From assembly GCA_035516965.1 (NCBI GenBank), contig DATIZR010000027.1:1-64000 (forward strand): a stretch of DNA of 64,000 nucleotides, given 5' to 3'. Within the stretch, counting starts at the first letter, position 1. Each line of letters starts with the position of its first letter. Of the stretch, positions 54,325 to 62,592 are shown piece after piece. Under the pieces are notes generated by a model, which was given only the letters and a program-made list of their open reading frames with translations, did not search any database and was not told the DNA's origin. The position numbers were made by a program, and so were the translations under genes. The stretch is from Nitrospirota bacterium (GTDB lineage Bacteria > Nitrospirota > UBA9217).

Positions 54325-55200
54325 ATGGAAATAGCCTATTATCCCGGTTGTTCACTCCATGCATCGTCCGAGCTGTACGATATCCAGTGCAAGCTCGTGT
54401 TCAATAAGCTGGGCGTCGAGCTCAAGGAGATCGAAGATTGGAACTGTTGCGGCGCCACCGGCGCAAGCAAGACCAATGAGTTCCTTTCCATCGCCCTTCC
54501 CGCCAGGAACCTGGGGCTTGCCGACGCCACCGGTCTTTCCGAGATCGTGATCCCGTGCTCGTCGTGCTACAGCAGGACCCTCGTGTCGCAAAAGGTGCTT
54601 GCCTCAGATGCGGCGCTCAAGGAATCCATCAACGCGGAGCTCGGCCATAAAATAGAAGGCAGGATCAAGGTTTCGAGCATCCTCGAGGTCCTGCGGCCCA
54701 AGGTTGACTCGGGAGAGATCGCCGGCAAGGCGGTCAAGAAACTCACGGGCCTCAAGCCGGCCTGTTACTATGGCTGCCTCATGACGCGGTTCCCGGTGGA
54801 CATCGACGTACCCGATAACGTGGAGAATCCCCAGGGAATGGAGATCGTCTGCAAGGCGCTCGGCGCAGAGCCCGTCGATTGGAGCTATAAGACAGACTGC
54901 TGCGGCGCCTCCGGGGCGTACAACGATGCCGAACAGTCGCAGCTTCTGATGTCCCGTATTTTCAAGGACGCGACAGCCCGCGGCGCGAACTGCCTCGTTA
55001 CCACCTGCCCGCTCTGCCAGATGAACGTGGATTCCTACCAGGACGAGGTCGGCAAAAAATATGGGATAGAAAAGCGGCTGCCGGTCTACTACATCACGGA
55101 GCTTATCGGCGTCTCTATGGGGATCGACCCAATACTCATGCAGGTCGACCGGCATTTCGTGGACGCCATGGGATTGTTAAAGGAGTTGAACCTGATATGA
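54325..55200 (+). CDS. hdrB: Heterodisulfide-reductase-type subunit HdrB
   Basis: A 291-residue protein with two CCG domains: Y-Y-P-G-C-S-L...N-C-C-G-A-T-G in the first half and Y-Y-G-C-L...D-C-C-G-A-S-G-A in the second, followed by T-T-C-P-L-C-Q-M-N. In methanogens these cysteines hold non-cubane [4Fe-4S] clusters that reduce the heterodisulfide. In a non-methanogen next to MetVF the acceptor is probably different. Its stop overlaps the hdrA start. Confidence 0.94.
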   Translation: MEIAYYPGCSLHASSELYDIQCKLVFNKLGVELKEIEDWNCCGATGASKTNEFLSIALPARNLGLADATGLSEIVIPCSSCYSRTLVSQKVLASDAALKESINAELGHKIEGRIKVSSILEVLRPKVDSGEIAGKAVKKLTGLKPACYYGCLMTRFPVDIDVPDNVENPQGMEIVCKALGAEPVDWSYKTDCCGASGAYNDAEQSQLLMSRIFKDATARGANCLVTTCPLCQMNVDSYQDEVGKKYGIEKRLPVYYITELIGVSMGIDPILMQVDRHFVDAMGLLKELNLI

Positions 55201-58200
55201 GCGCACAGACTACTTCGAAAAAACAAGGCTCGGTCCTGATCGTCGGCGGCGGCATCGGCGGCATGCAGGCGGCCCTCGATCTCGCGGAAAGCGGCTTCAA
55301 GGTACACATGGTCCAGAAGGACACCTCCGTCGGCGGGACCATGGTCATGCTGGATAAGACCTTCCCCACGGGCGACTGCGCCATGTGCATGATCTCGCCC
55401 AAGATGGTCGAGGTCGGCCGCCATCTGAACATAGACATTCACACCCTGGCCGAGGTGACCTCGGTCTCCGGCCGGTCCGGCGACTTCACGGTCAAGGTAA
55501 GGATGGCGCCGCGCTACGTCGATAAAAGCAAATGCACCGGCTGCGGCGACTGCGAAGCGAAATGCCCCAAAAAGGTCCCGAGCGAATTCGACCAGCAGCT
55601 CGGCCAGCGCAAGGCCATCTTCTCCCTCTTCCCCCAGGCGGTCCCGAACACGCGGGCCATCGACTCGAAGAACTGTCTCTGCCTTACCGATCCCCAGAAG
55701 AAGCGCTGCCGCTTGTGCGAAAAGGTCTGCAAGGCCAAGGCCATCAACTACGAAGACGCCGGCAAGGAGATCGAGCTCCATGTCGGTTCCATCATCCTCT
55801 CTCCGGGTTTGAATCGGTATGATGCGCGGGTGCGGCCCGAGCTGGGTCTGGGCCGCTGGCCGAACGTGGTCTCCTCGGTCCAATTCGAGCGCATCCTCTC
55901 GGCCTCGGGCCCGTACCAGGGCGTTGTGCAGCGGCCGTCCGATCAGAAGCATCCTGTCAAGGTGGCCTGGATCCAGTGCGTGGGGTCCCGGGACAGCCAC
56001 AACGGGAACCCCTGGTGCTCGTCGGTCTGCTGCATGTACGCGACCAAGCAGTCGATCATAGCCAAGGAGCACGACAAGCACATCGAGCCGACCATCTTCT
56101 ACATGGAGATGCGGGCCTTTGGCAAGGATTTCGACAAATATGTGGAGCGGGCAAAGAACGACTACGGCGTCAAGTATCAGCGTGCCATGGTCTCGGCGGT
56201 CCGCGAGGATCCCGGTACCGGCAACCTGGTCCTTCGGTATTCCGACGAGACCGGTAAACTTTTGAATGAGACCTTTGACATGGTGGTCCTGTCCGTGGGC
56301 CTGGAACCCCACTCGGACGCCCTTGAGTTCGCCAAGACCTTCGGAATCGAGGCCAACCAATACCAGTTCGCCAAGACCTCGCACTTCACGCCGGTCAAAA
56401 CCTCGCGCGACGGCGTGTTCGTTACCGGCATCTACCAGGGGCCCAAGGACATTCCCGACACCGTGATGCAGGGCAGCGGCGTGGCCGGAAGCGTCATGGC
56501 ACTTCTTGCCGAGGCGCGCGGGACCGAGACCAAGAAAAAAGAACTGCCGCCCGAGAAGGATGTTGCCGGTGAAGCGCCCAGGATCGGCGTGTTCGTCTGC
56601 CACTGCGGTACGAACATCTCCTCGACCGTCGAGATCGACCAGGTCGTCGAGGCGGTCAAGAAGGAAAAGGGCGTTGCCTACGTTACGAATACGATTTATG
56701 CCTGCGCCCAGGACAACCAGGATGTGATCAAGCAGACGATCAAGGACCAGAACCTGAACCGCGTGGTGATCGCGTCCTGTACGCCCCGGACCCACGAGAA
56801 GCTTTTCCAGGAGACGATCCAGGAGGCGGGCCTGAACAAGTACCTCTTCGACCTCGCCGACATACGCGAACAGTGCTCCTGGTGCCATAAAGGCCAGAAC
56901 GAAGTGGCCACGAAGAAAGCCATCAAGATCGTCAAGATGGCAGTGGCCAAATCACGGCTGCAGGAGCCGCTCAAGAGCGAGAGCGTTGGCGTGACTCCTG
57001 CATGCCTCGTCATCGGCGGCGGCGTAGCCGGCATGACTTCCGCCCTCGCGGTTGCCGACCAGGGTTTCCCCGTGCACATCGTTGAGCGAGAACAAGCGCT
57101 CGGCGGCCTGGCAAAAAACGTCTACCGTACTCTTGACGGCTCCGACGTGCAGCACTTCCTCGCAACGAAGATCGCGGAGGTCAAGGCCCATCCCAAGATC
57201 ACGGTGCATACAGGCGCCGAGGTCAAAAAGACCGACGGTTTCGTGGGCAATTTCGAGACGACCCTGACCAATGGGAGCGTCATGAAGCACGGCGCCATCA
57301 TCCTTGCCAGCGGCGGCGTGGAATATCAGCCTACGGAATACCTTGCCGGTCAAAGCTCGAATGTAATCACCCAGCGTGACCTGGAAAAGAAGTTGTTCCA
57401 TGAAAACCTCAAGCCGAAGGCCGGCGAGCGTTACGTCATGATCCAGTGCGTGGGTTCCCGCGAGGAACCTGCCCAGTACTGCTCCCGGGTCTGCTGCCAG
57501 GACGCCATCAAGAATGCCATTGCCATTAAAGAGCGGAACCCCCTGGCTGAAGTGGTGATCCTCTACCGGGACATCAGGACCTATGGTCTTCGCGAGGACT
57601 ATTACAAGCAAGCCCGGGATCTGGGCGTGTTCTTTGTCCGCTATGATGTGGACCGGAAGCCGGCGGTGGAACAGGCCGGGAGCAAGGTCCAGGTCAAAGC
57701 CTGGGACTATATGCTGAACCGGGAGCTCCAGTTCGACGCCGACTGGCTCGTGCTCTCCGTCGGGCTCAGGCCGCATCCTTCGACCGAGAGCATCGGCGCC
57801 ATGTACAAGGTCACGCGCAATCCCGATGGCTATTACCTTGAAGCTCATGTAAAGCTCCGGCCTGTTGACTTCCCCAGCGAAGGGCTCTTCGTGGCCGGTC
57901 TCGGGCATGCGCCCAAGAACCTCGATGAAACCCTCATCCAGGCCTTGGCCGCCGCGGGCCGCGCCGGCGTGATCCTGTCCCACGAGAAACTCGCGGTCTC
58001 CGGCATCATCGCCAAACACAAGCGGGAGCTCTGCATGTCCTGCCTCTCCTGTCTGCGCGTCTGTCCCTTCGGATCGCCCTACATTGACAAGGACGGGAAG
58101 GTCTCGCACAACGAGATCAAGTGCATGGGGTGCGGGATCTGCGCGGGCATCTGCCCGGCCAAGGCGTTCCAGGTGAACAACTTCCGGGACGACCAGATCC

Positions 58201-58253
58201 TCGCCATGATCGACGCCGCCGCGGAGTCCGAGGCGGGCGTGATGGGGTCGTAA
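55197..58253 (+). CDS. hdrA: Double-module HdrA flavo-iron-sulfur protein
   Basis: A 1018-residue protein, well over the usual length of about 650. Residues about 12-450 form an HdrA-like FAD module (V-G-G-G-I-G-G-M-Q near 16, a ferredoxin-like C-T-G-C-G-D-C-E-A-K-C-P near 112, further C-R-L-C-E-K-V-C). A second, complete HdrA follows: F-V-C-H-C-G-T-N near 465, FAD motif G-G-G-V-A-G-M near 605, and C-terminal ferredoxin clusters (C-M-S-C-L-S-C-L-R-V-C-P and C-M-G-C-G-I-C-A-G-I-C-P). It is the candidate electron-bifurcating or confurcating core. The ATG overlaps hdrB. Confidence 0.93.
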   Translation: MSAQTTSKKQGSVLIVGGGIGGMQAALDLAESGFKVHMVQKDTSVGGTMVMLDKTFPTGDCAMCMISPKMVEVGRHLNIDIHTLAEVTSVSGRSGDFTVKVRMAPRYVDKSKCTGCGDCEAKCPKKVPSEFDQQLGQRKAIFSLFPQAVPNTRAIDSKNCLCLTDPQKKRCRLCEKVCKAKAINYEDAGKEIELHVGSIILSPGLNRYDARVRPELGLGRWPNVVSSVQFERILSASGPYQGVVQRPSDQKHPVKVAWIQCVGSRDSHNGNPWCSSVCCMYATKQSIIAKEHDKHIEPTIFYMEMRAFGKDFDKYVERAKNDYGVKYQRAMVSAVREDPGTGNLVLRYSDETGKLLNETFDMVVLSVGLEPHSDALEFAKTFGIEANQYQFAKTSHFTPVKTSRDGVFVTGIYQGPKDIPDTVMQGSGVAGSVMALLAEARGTETKKKELPPEKDVAGEAPRIGVFVCHCGTNISSTVEIDQVVEAVKKEKGVAYVTNTIYACAQDNQDVIKQTIKDQNLNRVVIASCTPRTHEKLFQETIQEAGLNKYLFDLADIREQCSWCHKGQNEVATKKAIKIVKMAVAKSRLQEPLKSESVGVTPACLVIGGGVAGMTSALAVADQGFPVHIVEREQALGGLAKNVYRTLDGSDVQHFLATKIAEVKAHPKITVHTGAEVKKTDGFVGNFETTLTNGSVMKHGAIILASGGVEYQPTEYLAGQSSNVITQRDLEKKLFHENLKPKAGERYVMIQCVGSREEPAQYCSRVCCQDAIKNAIAIKERNPLAEVVILYRDIRTYGLREDYYKQARDLGVFFVRYDVDRKPAVEQAGSKVQVKAWDYMLNRELQFDADWLVLSVGLRPHPSTESIGAMYKVTRNPDGYYLEAHVKLRPVDFPSEGLFVAGLGHAPKNLDETLIQALAAAGRAGVILSHEKLAVSGIIAKHKRELCMSCLSCLRVCPFGSPYIDKDGKVSHNEIKCMGCGICAGICPAKAFQVNNFRDDQILAMIDAAAESEAGVMGS

Positions 58254-58265
58254 GAATCATGTTCA

Positions 58266-58336
58266 CCGCAGAGGACGCAGAAAAATACAATAGAAAAGGT
58301 TATCTCGAATATTCTCTGTGATCTCCGTGGTAGCTG
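58266..58336. repeat. Small inverted repeat of the CTCTGTG family
   Basis: The left arm CCGCAGAGGACGCAGAAAAA and the right arm TCTCTGTGATCTCCGTGG are inexact reverse complements around an AT-rich centre. It sits in the gap between hdrA and mvhD. Similar arms occur at 32353 and 62456. Confidence 0.5.
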
Positions 58337-58372
58337 TCGTAGATTTTGATTATGCTTGAAAGGAGTGCATCC

Positions 58373-58885
58373 ATGGCCGTAGCATCAGAAACACCGGAAA
58401 AAGTCGCGGTTTCGTCCGTCGAGAAACCCCACGAAGCGCCGCCGGGCTGGGAGCCGAATGTGATCGCCTTTGCGTGCCATTACTGCGCGTTCGCGGCGGC
58501 GGACCTGGCAGGCGTCATGCGGCTCTCATACACGCCGAGCGTCAAGATAATCCGTCTGCCCTGCACCGGAAAGCTCGACCACATCCACATTCTCCGTGCA
58601 TTCGAAAAGGGCGTTGACGGCATCTTCGCGGCAGGCTGACTGAAAGGCCAATGCCATTACCTGGAAGGTAATCTGTTTGCAGCAAGAAGGATAGAATACG
58701 TCAAAACACTGCTGACCAAGGTCGGCATCGACCCGGCGCGCCTGGAGATGTATAACCTTTCCGCAGCAATGGGCCCGCGGTGGGCGGAGATGTGCAACGA
58801 ATTTGTCGAGAAGATACGGAAACTCGGGCCGTCGCCGATAGGGCTCGCACGACACGGCAAGCTATGCGGCACGGAAAAGGAGTAA
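58373..58885 (+). CDS. mvhD: Selenocysteine-containing MvhD-type hydrogenase/Hdr delta subunit
   Basis: A 170-residue protein with an in-frame UGA at 58637-58639 read as selenocysteine (residue 89). The frame continues without interruption for 82 codons, giving G-U-L-K-G-Q-C-H-Y-L-E-G-N-L, the conserved MvhD site in which Sec replaces cysteine, and then a family-typical C-terminus (I-R-K-L-G-P-S-P). Other cluster cysteines are in C-H-Y-C (35, 38) and L-P-C-T-G-K (64). MvhD carries a [2Fe-2S] centre passing electrons to HdrA. AAGGAG precedes the ATG at 58373. The N-terminal 28 residues are an unusual extension. Confidence 0.9.
58637..58675 (+). promoter_or_regulatory. Candidate bacterial SECIS element
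   Basis: Sixteen bases after the UGA codon, ATTACC at 58656-58661 pairs with GGTAAT at 58667-58672 around the loop TGGAA. A short apical hairpin with G residues in its loop at this distance is what SelB recognises in bacterial selenoprotein messages. The whole element is inside the coding sequence. Confidence 0.6.
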
Positions 58886-58892
58886 ATGACCA

Positions 58893-59585
58893 ATGATAGT
58901 CGGAAAACAGAAACCATTTGATGAAATCTGGGACATGGTCAAGGGATTCAAGAAGGTCCTTGTCTTCGGTTGCAACACCTGCGTCGCCATCAGCCACGCG
59001 GGCGGCAGCAAGGAGGCGGAGATCCTCGCGTCGATGATCCGCATGAAAGCGACCCAGGAGGGCGCTGACATGCAGGTCGACAATGCGGCGATCGAGCGGC
59101 ATTGCGAGCCCGAGTTCTTTGAACCTCTCATGGAAAAGGTGAAGACCTACGATCTGGTGCTCTCCACCGCCTGCGGCGTGGGGGTGAACTTTCTTGCCGA
59201 TCGGATCGGCGACAGCATCCCGGTCTATCCAGGCGTGAATACCACGTTCTACGGCGCCGTCCCCAAGGCCGGCTACTTCGTTGAACTCTGCGGAGGGTGC
59301 GGCAACTGTATCCTGCACATGACCGGCGGCATCTGCCCGGTGGTTCGCTGCTCCAAGTCGCTCATGAACGGGCCCTGCGGCGGAACGGACAAGGGCAAGT
59401 GCGAGGTCGGCAAGGACATCGACTGCGCCTGGTACCTCATCGTCGAGCGGATGAAGAAGCTGGGCAGGATCGAGGAGCTGTATTCCATCCAGCCGCCGAG
59501 GAACTGGTCCCCGGGAACCCACGGCGGACCGCGAAGACTCGTATACGAACACATCATGGAATTGGAAGAAGAGAAAAAGGCTTAA
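58893..59585 (+). CDS. metV: Methylene-THF reductase partner MetV
   Basis: A 230-residue cysteine-rich protein of the MTHFR C-terminal (MetV) family. Cysteines occur in F-G-C-N-T-C, T-A-C-G-V-G-V, C-G-G-C-G-N-C and G-P-C-G-G-T-D-K-G-K-C, enough for zinc and two [4Fe-4S] clusters as found in acetogen MetV. It passes electrons to MetF. The ATG is seven bases after the mvhD stop. Confidence 0.92.
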   Translation: MIVGKQKPFDEIWDMVKGFKKVLVFGCNTCVAISHAGGSKEAEILASMIRMKATQEGADMQVDNAAIERHCEPEFFEPLMEKVKTYDLVLSTACGVGVNFLADRIGDSIPVYPGVNTTFYGAVPKAGYFVELCGGCGNCILHMTGGICPVVRCSKSLMNGPCGGTDKGKCEVGKDIDCAWYLIVERMKKLGRIEELYSIQPPRNWSPGTHGGPRRLVYEHIMELEEEKKA

Positions 59586-59603
59586 GGCCGGAGGATAATC
59601 CGA

Positions 59604-60578
59604 ATGAAAAGCGGAAGCAATCTGGAAAAAGTCATCGCAAGCGGAAAACCCGCGGTCACTGCCGAGCTCGGCCCTCCCATGAGCGCAGACCCGCATGAAG
59701 TTGTCGAGAAAGCCCACAAGCTGAAAGGCTTCTGCGACGCGGCGAACATCACAGACTGCCAGACGGCGGTCGTGCGCATCTCGAGCATCGCCGCCGCGTT
59801 CATCGCCCAGCGGGAAGGGCTCGAACCGGTCATGCAGATGACCTGCCGGGACCGGAACCGGATCGCCATGCAGGCGGACCTCCTCGGTGCCGCTGCCCTG
59901 GGCCTCAAGAACTGCCTCTGCATTGCCGGCGACCATCAGAAGTTCAGCGCCGCGGGCAAGCTCAAGGGTCATCCGGGCGCGAAGAATGTTTATGACGTGG
60001 ACACCTGCCAACTCGTCGGGATCATGAAAAAGATGCGCGACGAGAGCCTTCAGGAGGGCGGCGACAAGATCGAGGTCCCGCCGAAGTTCTTCATAGGCGC
60101 ATCCTGGACGCCCATGGGAGACCCGATCGATTTCAGGCCGTACAACCTCAAGAAAAAAGTGGATGCCGGAGCGGACTTTATCCAGACGCAGGGGATCTAC
60201 GACGTGGAGATCTTCAAGTCGCAGATGGAAAAGGCCAGGAACCTGGGGCTCCACGAACGGACCGCGATCCTCGGCGGCATCATCGTGCCCCGGAGCGCCA
60301 TGATGCTCAAGTACATGGACTCATCGGTCGCGGGCGTCACGGTGCCGAAGGCGCTGATCGACCGGATGAACAAGGCGAAAGAGGCCGCGGGCGAGGACAA
60401 GAAGAAGGCCCGGGAGCTGCAGGAAGCCGAGGGCCTCAAGATAACCGTGGAGCTGATCCAGCAGATCCTCGAGATCCCGGGCGTCAAAGGCGTTCATATC
60501 CAGGCCATCGAATGGGAGAGCGCCATCGAGGGGATCGTCAAGGCGGCAGGTCTTTATCCGCGGCCATCGTTCGATTGA
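59604..60578 (+). CDS. metF: 5,10-Methylenetetrahydrofolate reductase MetF
   Basis: A 324-residue FAD-dependent reductase producing 5-methyl-THF. It has T-A-E-L-G-P-P near the start, L-C-I-A-G-D-H in the FAD region and the barrel motif D-F-I-Q-T-Q-G-I-Y-D. Together with MetV it would use electrons from the Hdr module instead of NADH alone. GGAGG precedes the ATG. Confidence 0.94.
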   Translation: MKSGSNLEKVIASGKPAVTAELGPPMSADPHEVVEKAHKLKGFCDAANITDCQTAVVRISSIAAAFIAQREGLEPVMQMTCRDRNRIAMQADLLGAAALGLKNCLCIAGDHQKFSAAGKLKGHPGAKNVYDVDTCQLVGIMKKMRDESLQEGGDKIEVPPKFFIGASWTPMGDPIDFRPYNLKKKVDAGADFIQTQGIYDVEIFKSQMEKARNLGLHERTAILGGIIVPRSAMMLKYMDSSVAGVTVPKALIDRMNKAKEAAGEDKKKARELQEAEGLKITVELIQQILEIPGVKGVHIQAIEWESAIEGIVKAAGLYPRPSFD

Positions 60579-60676
60579 TGCCGGCTTGGAAAAGGCTGTG
60601 CCGGGAGCGAAGGATGTGAGGGAGCACCGAGGGTTCCGGATCAAAAGGTCTGGATTCCGCAATCCGGGATAAGACT

Positions 60677-61477
60677 ATGCCGAAGATCACCATAGCGGAT
60701 CTGTACAAGAAAAAGGCCGAGGGCAGGAAGATCACCATGCTCACGGCCTATGACTTTCCCACGGCCCGGATTGTTGATCAGGCCGGCATAGACATGATCC
60801 TCGTGGGGGACTCCCTCGGCATGGTGGTGCAGGGCGCCTCGAGCACCCTCCCGGTTACGATGGATGAGATGATCTATCATACCCGCATGGTTTCCCGTGC
60901 GGCACAGTCCGCCATGGTCGTGGGTGACATGCCGTTCCTGTCCTATCAGACGCACAAAACAGAGGCCGTCCGGAACGCCGGCCGGTTCCTGAAAGAGGCC
61001 AATGCCGAGGCCGTCAAACTTGAGGGCGGAAGCCAGATGGCCGGCACCATCCGGGCGATCGTTGACGCGGGGGTCCCGGTCGTGGCGCATATCGGGCTCA
61101 CGCCGCAGTATGTGCATGTGCTCGGCGGGTTCAAGGTGCAGGGCAAGGACGAGGCCGCCCGCGAGAAGATCCTTGCTGACGCGCGAGCGGTCCAGGATGC
61201 AGGCGCTTTCTCCGTCGTAGTCGAGGCAGTGCCCGTATCCCTGGCAAGGGACATCCATGAGGTGCTGCATATCCCGACCATCGGTATCGGCGCCGGCCCG
61301 GATTGCGACGGCCAGGTTCTGGTCATCCACGATCTTCTCGGGCTTTTCGAGCGTTTTACTCCTAAATTTGTGAAGAAGTACGCGAACCTCGGGGAGCAGG
61401 CACTCAAGGCTGTCAAAGAGTACAAACAGGACGTTGAAAGCGGAACGTTCCCGTCGGAAGAACACAGTTTCAAATAA
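60677..61477 (+). CDS. panB: Ketopantoate hydroxymethyltransferase PanB
   Basis: A 266-residue enzyme adding a hydroxymethyl group from methylene-THF to ketoisovalerate. The conserved [23 protein letters not shown] and [11 protein letters not shown] motifs are intact. It follows metF by about 100 bases and uses the same methylene-THF pool. Confidence 0.95.
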   Translation: MPKITIADLYKKKAEGRKITMLTAYDFPTARIVDQAGIDMILVGDSLGMVVQGASSTLPVTMDEMIYHTRMVSRAAQSAMVVGDMPFLSYQTHKTEAVRNAGRFLKEANAEAVKLEGGSQMAGTIRAIVDAGVPVVAHIGLTPQYVHVLGGFKVQGKDEAAREKILADARAVQDAGAFSVVVEAVPVSLARDIHEVLHIPTIGIGAGPDCDGQVLVIHDLLGLFERFTPKFVKKYANLGEQALKAVKEYKQDVESGTFPSEEHSFK

Positions 61478-61518
61478 TTGCGTTTAAAAATTGGGTGCAT
61501 ATTCGTAACAACCCGCCG

Positions 61519-61544
61519 GCTACCTTTAGTAGCGCCTCGTTTTT
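61519..61544 (+). terminator. Weak terminator after panB
   Basis: GCTAC at 61519-61523 pairs with GTAGC at 61529-61533 around CTTTA; a run of T follows six bases later. The stem is short, so termination may be partial. Confidence 0.35.
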
Positions 61545-61602
61545 CATCAATGAAATTTATAAGTTAATTAGAAAATATTGTCCGCAACTGATTCATTTTA
61601 TC

Positions 61603-61632
61603 TTGACTCATGTGACAGGTGCTGGCTATAAT
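61603..61632 (+). promoter_or_regulatory. Sigma-70-type promoter of thyX
   Basis: TTGACT at 61603-61608 and a perfect TATAAT at 61627-61632 with an 18-base spacer, giving a start near 61639 and a leader of about 75 bases. Confidence 0.7.
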
Positions 61633-61712
61633 GCCATTTCCTTGCCATCCATTTCTCACCCCTGTTCCCGCTCAAGAGGGTGTCGAGTGGCGTCGTGAGA
61701 GGAGGGGACAGC

Positions 61713-62447
61713 ATGCCTGAAGCGGCATTGAACGTGGTTCTCCTCCGGCATACGCCGGAACCCGAAGAGGTCGTAGCTATGGCAGCAAAGCTCTGCTACA
61801 GCCCCTCGGGGGTGGATGAACTGAAGCAGAAGATCGAGGCCAAAGACCAGGCTGCGTTCGTGGAAAAGCTGGCGTCCATAGGGCACCTCTCTCCCATCGA
61901 GCATGTTTCGTTCTCTTTCGGCATCGAGGGCATCTCCCGGGCGTGTTCTCACCAACTGGTCCGGCACCGCGTAGCATCCTATTCTCAGCAAAGCCAGCGG
62001 TATGTAAAAGCAGAGCAATTCGATTACGTCATCCCGCCGAGCATCAAGCAGGACCCCGCCCTCGCCAGCGAATTCGAACGCTGCATGGACGAGGCCCAGG
62101 CGAACTATACGAAGGTCCTGAAGCGGCTCGAGGATCTCGGGTTCAAAGGCGAGGCGGGGCAGCAGGACGCGCGCTATCTTCTTCCGAACGCGGCGGAGAC
62201 CAAGATCGTGGTCACCATGAACGCGCGGGAGCTCCTGCATTTCTTCCGCGTACGCACCTGCAACAGGGCGCAGTGGGAGATCCGGGATATGGCCGAGCGC
62301 ATGCTGGCGCAGGTGAAAAAAGTGGCGCCGACGATCTTCGCCAGGTCCGGCCCCGGGTGTCTGTATCATCCCTGCCCGGAGGGCAAGATGACCTGCGGCA
62401 AGATCGAAGAGGTCAGAAAGAAATTCGGGGTACAAAAGCAAAATTAG
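61713..62447 (+). CDS. thyX: Flavin-dependent thymidylate synthase ThyX
   Basis: A 244-residue ThyX. The signature R-H-R-V-A-S-Y-S-Q-Q-S-Q-R is complete. It makes dTMP from dUMP with methylene-THF as carbon donor and reduced FAD as reductant, leaving THF, so it does not require dihydrofolate reductase. GAGGAGGGG before the ATG at 61713 fixes the start. It has its own promoter. Confidence 0.95.
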   Translation: MPEAALNVVLLRHTPEPEEVVAMAAKLCYSPSGVDELKQKIEAKDQAAFVEKLASIGHLSPIEHVSFSFGIEGISRACSHQLVRHRVASYSQQSQRYVKAEQFDYVIPPSIKQDPALASEFERCMDEAQANYTKVLKRLEDLGFKGEAGQQDARYLLPNAAETKIVVTMNARELLHFFRVRTCNRAQWEIRDMAERMLAQVKKVAPTIFARSGPGCLYHPCPEGKMTCGKIEEVRKKFGVQKQN

Positions 62448-62455
62448 CGACAGGG

Positions 62456-62575
62456 GTCACAGAGATCACAGAGAAAGATAAAAAATAAAAGCTCGTCGTT
62501 CGAATTTAGCTATTTGGATTTGATCAGGGTTTAGATAGTTCGGATATTCTGTGATCCCCCTGTACTCTGTGGCAG
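62456..62575. repeat. Inverted repeat of the CTCTGTG family
   Basis: The left arm GGGGTCACAGAGATCACAGA and the right arm TCTGTGATCCCCCTGTACTC with a trailing CTCTGTGG are near reverse complements around about 70 AT-rich bases. It fills the gap between thyX and the second cooC. Related copies are at 58266 and 32353. Confidence 0.5.
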
Positions 62576-62592
62576 ACGTTAAAGGTTTTACC

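Noticed and set aside
58346-58639. MvhD-like reading frame ending at 58639 as a truncated or broken gene
   Set aside because: The sequence after the TGA continues in frame with conserved MvhD residues and a SECIS-like hairpin, so selenocysteine readthrough explains it better than a pseudogene.
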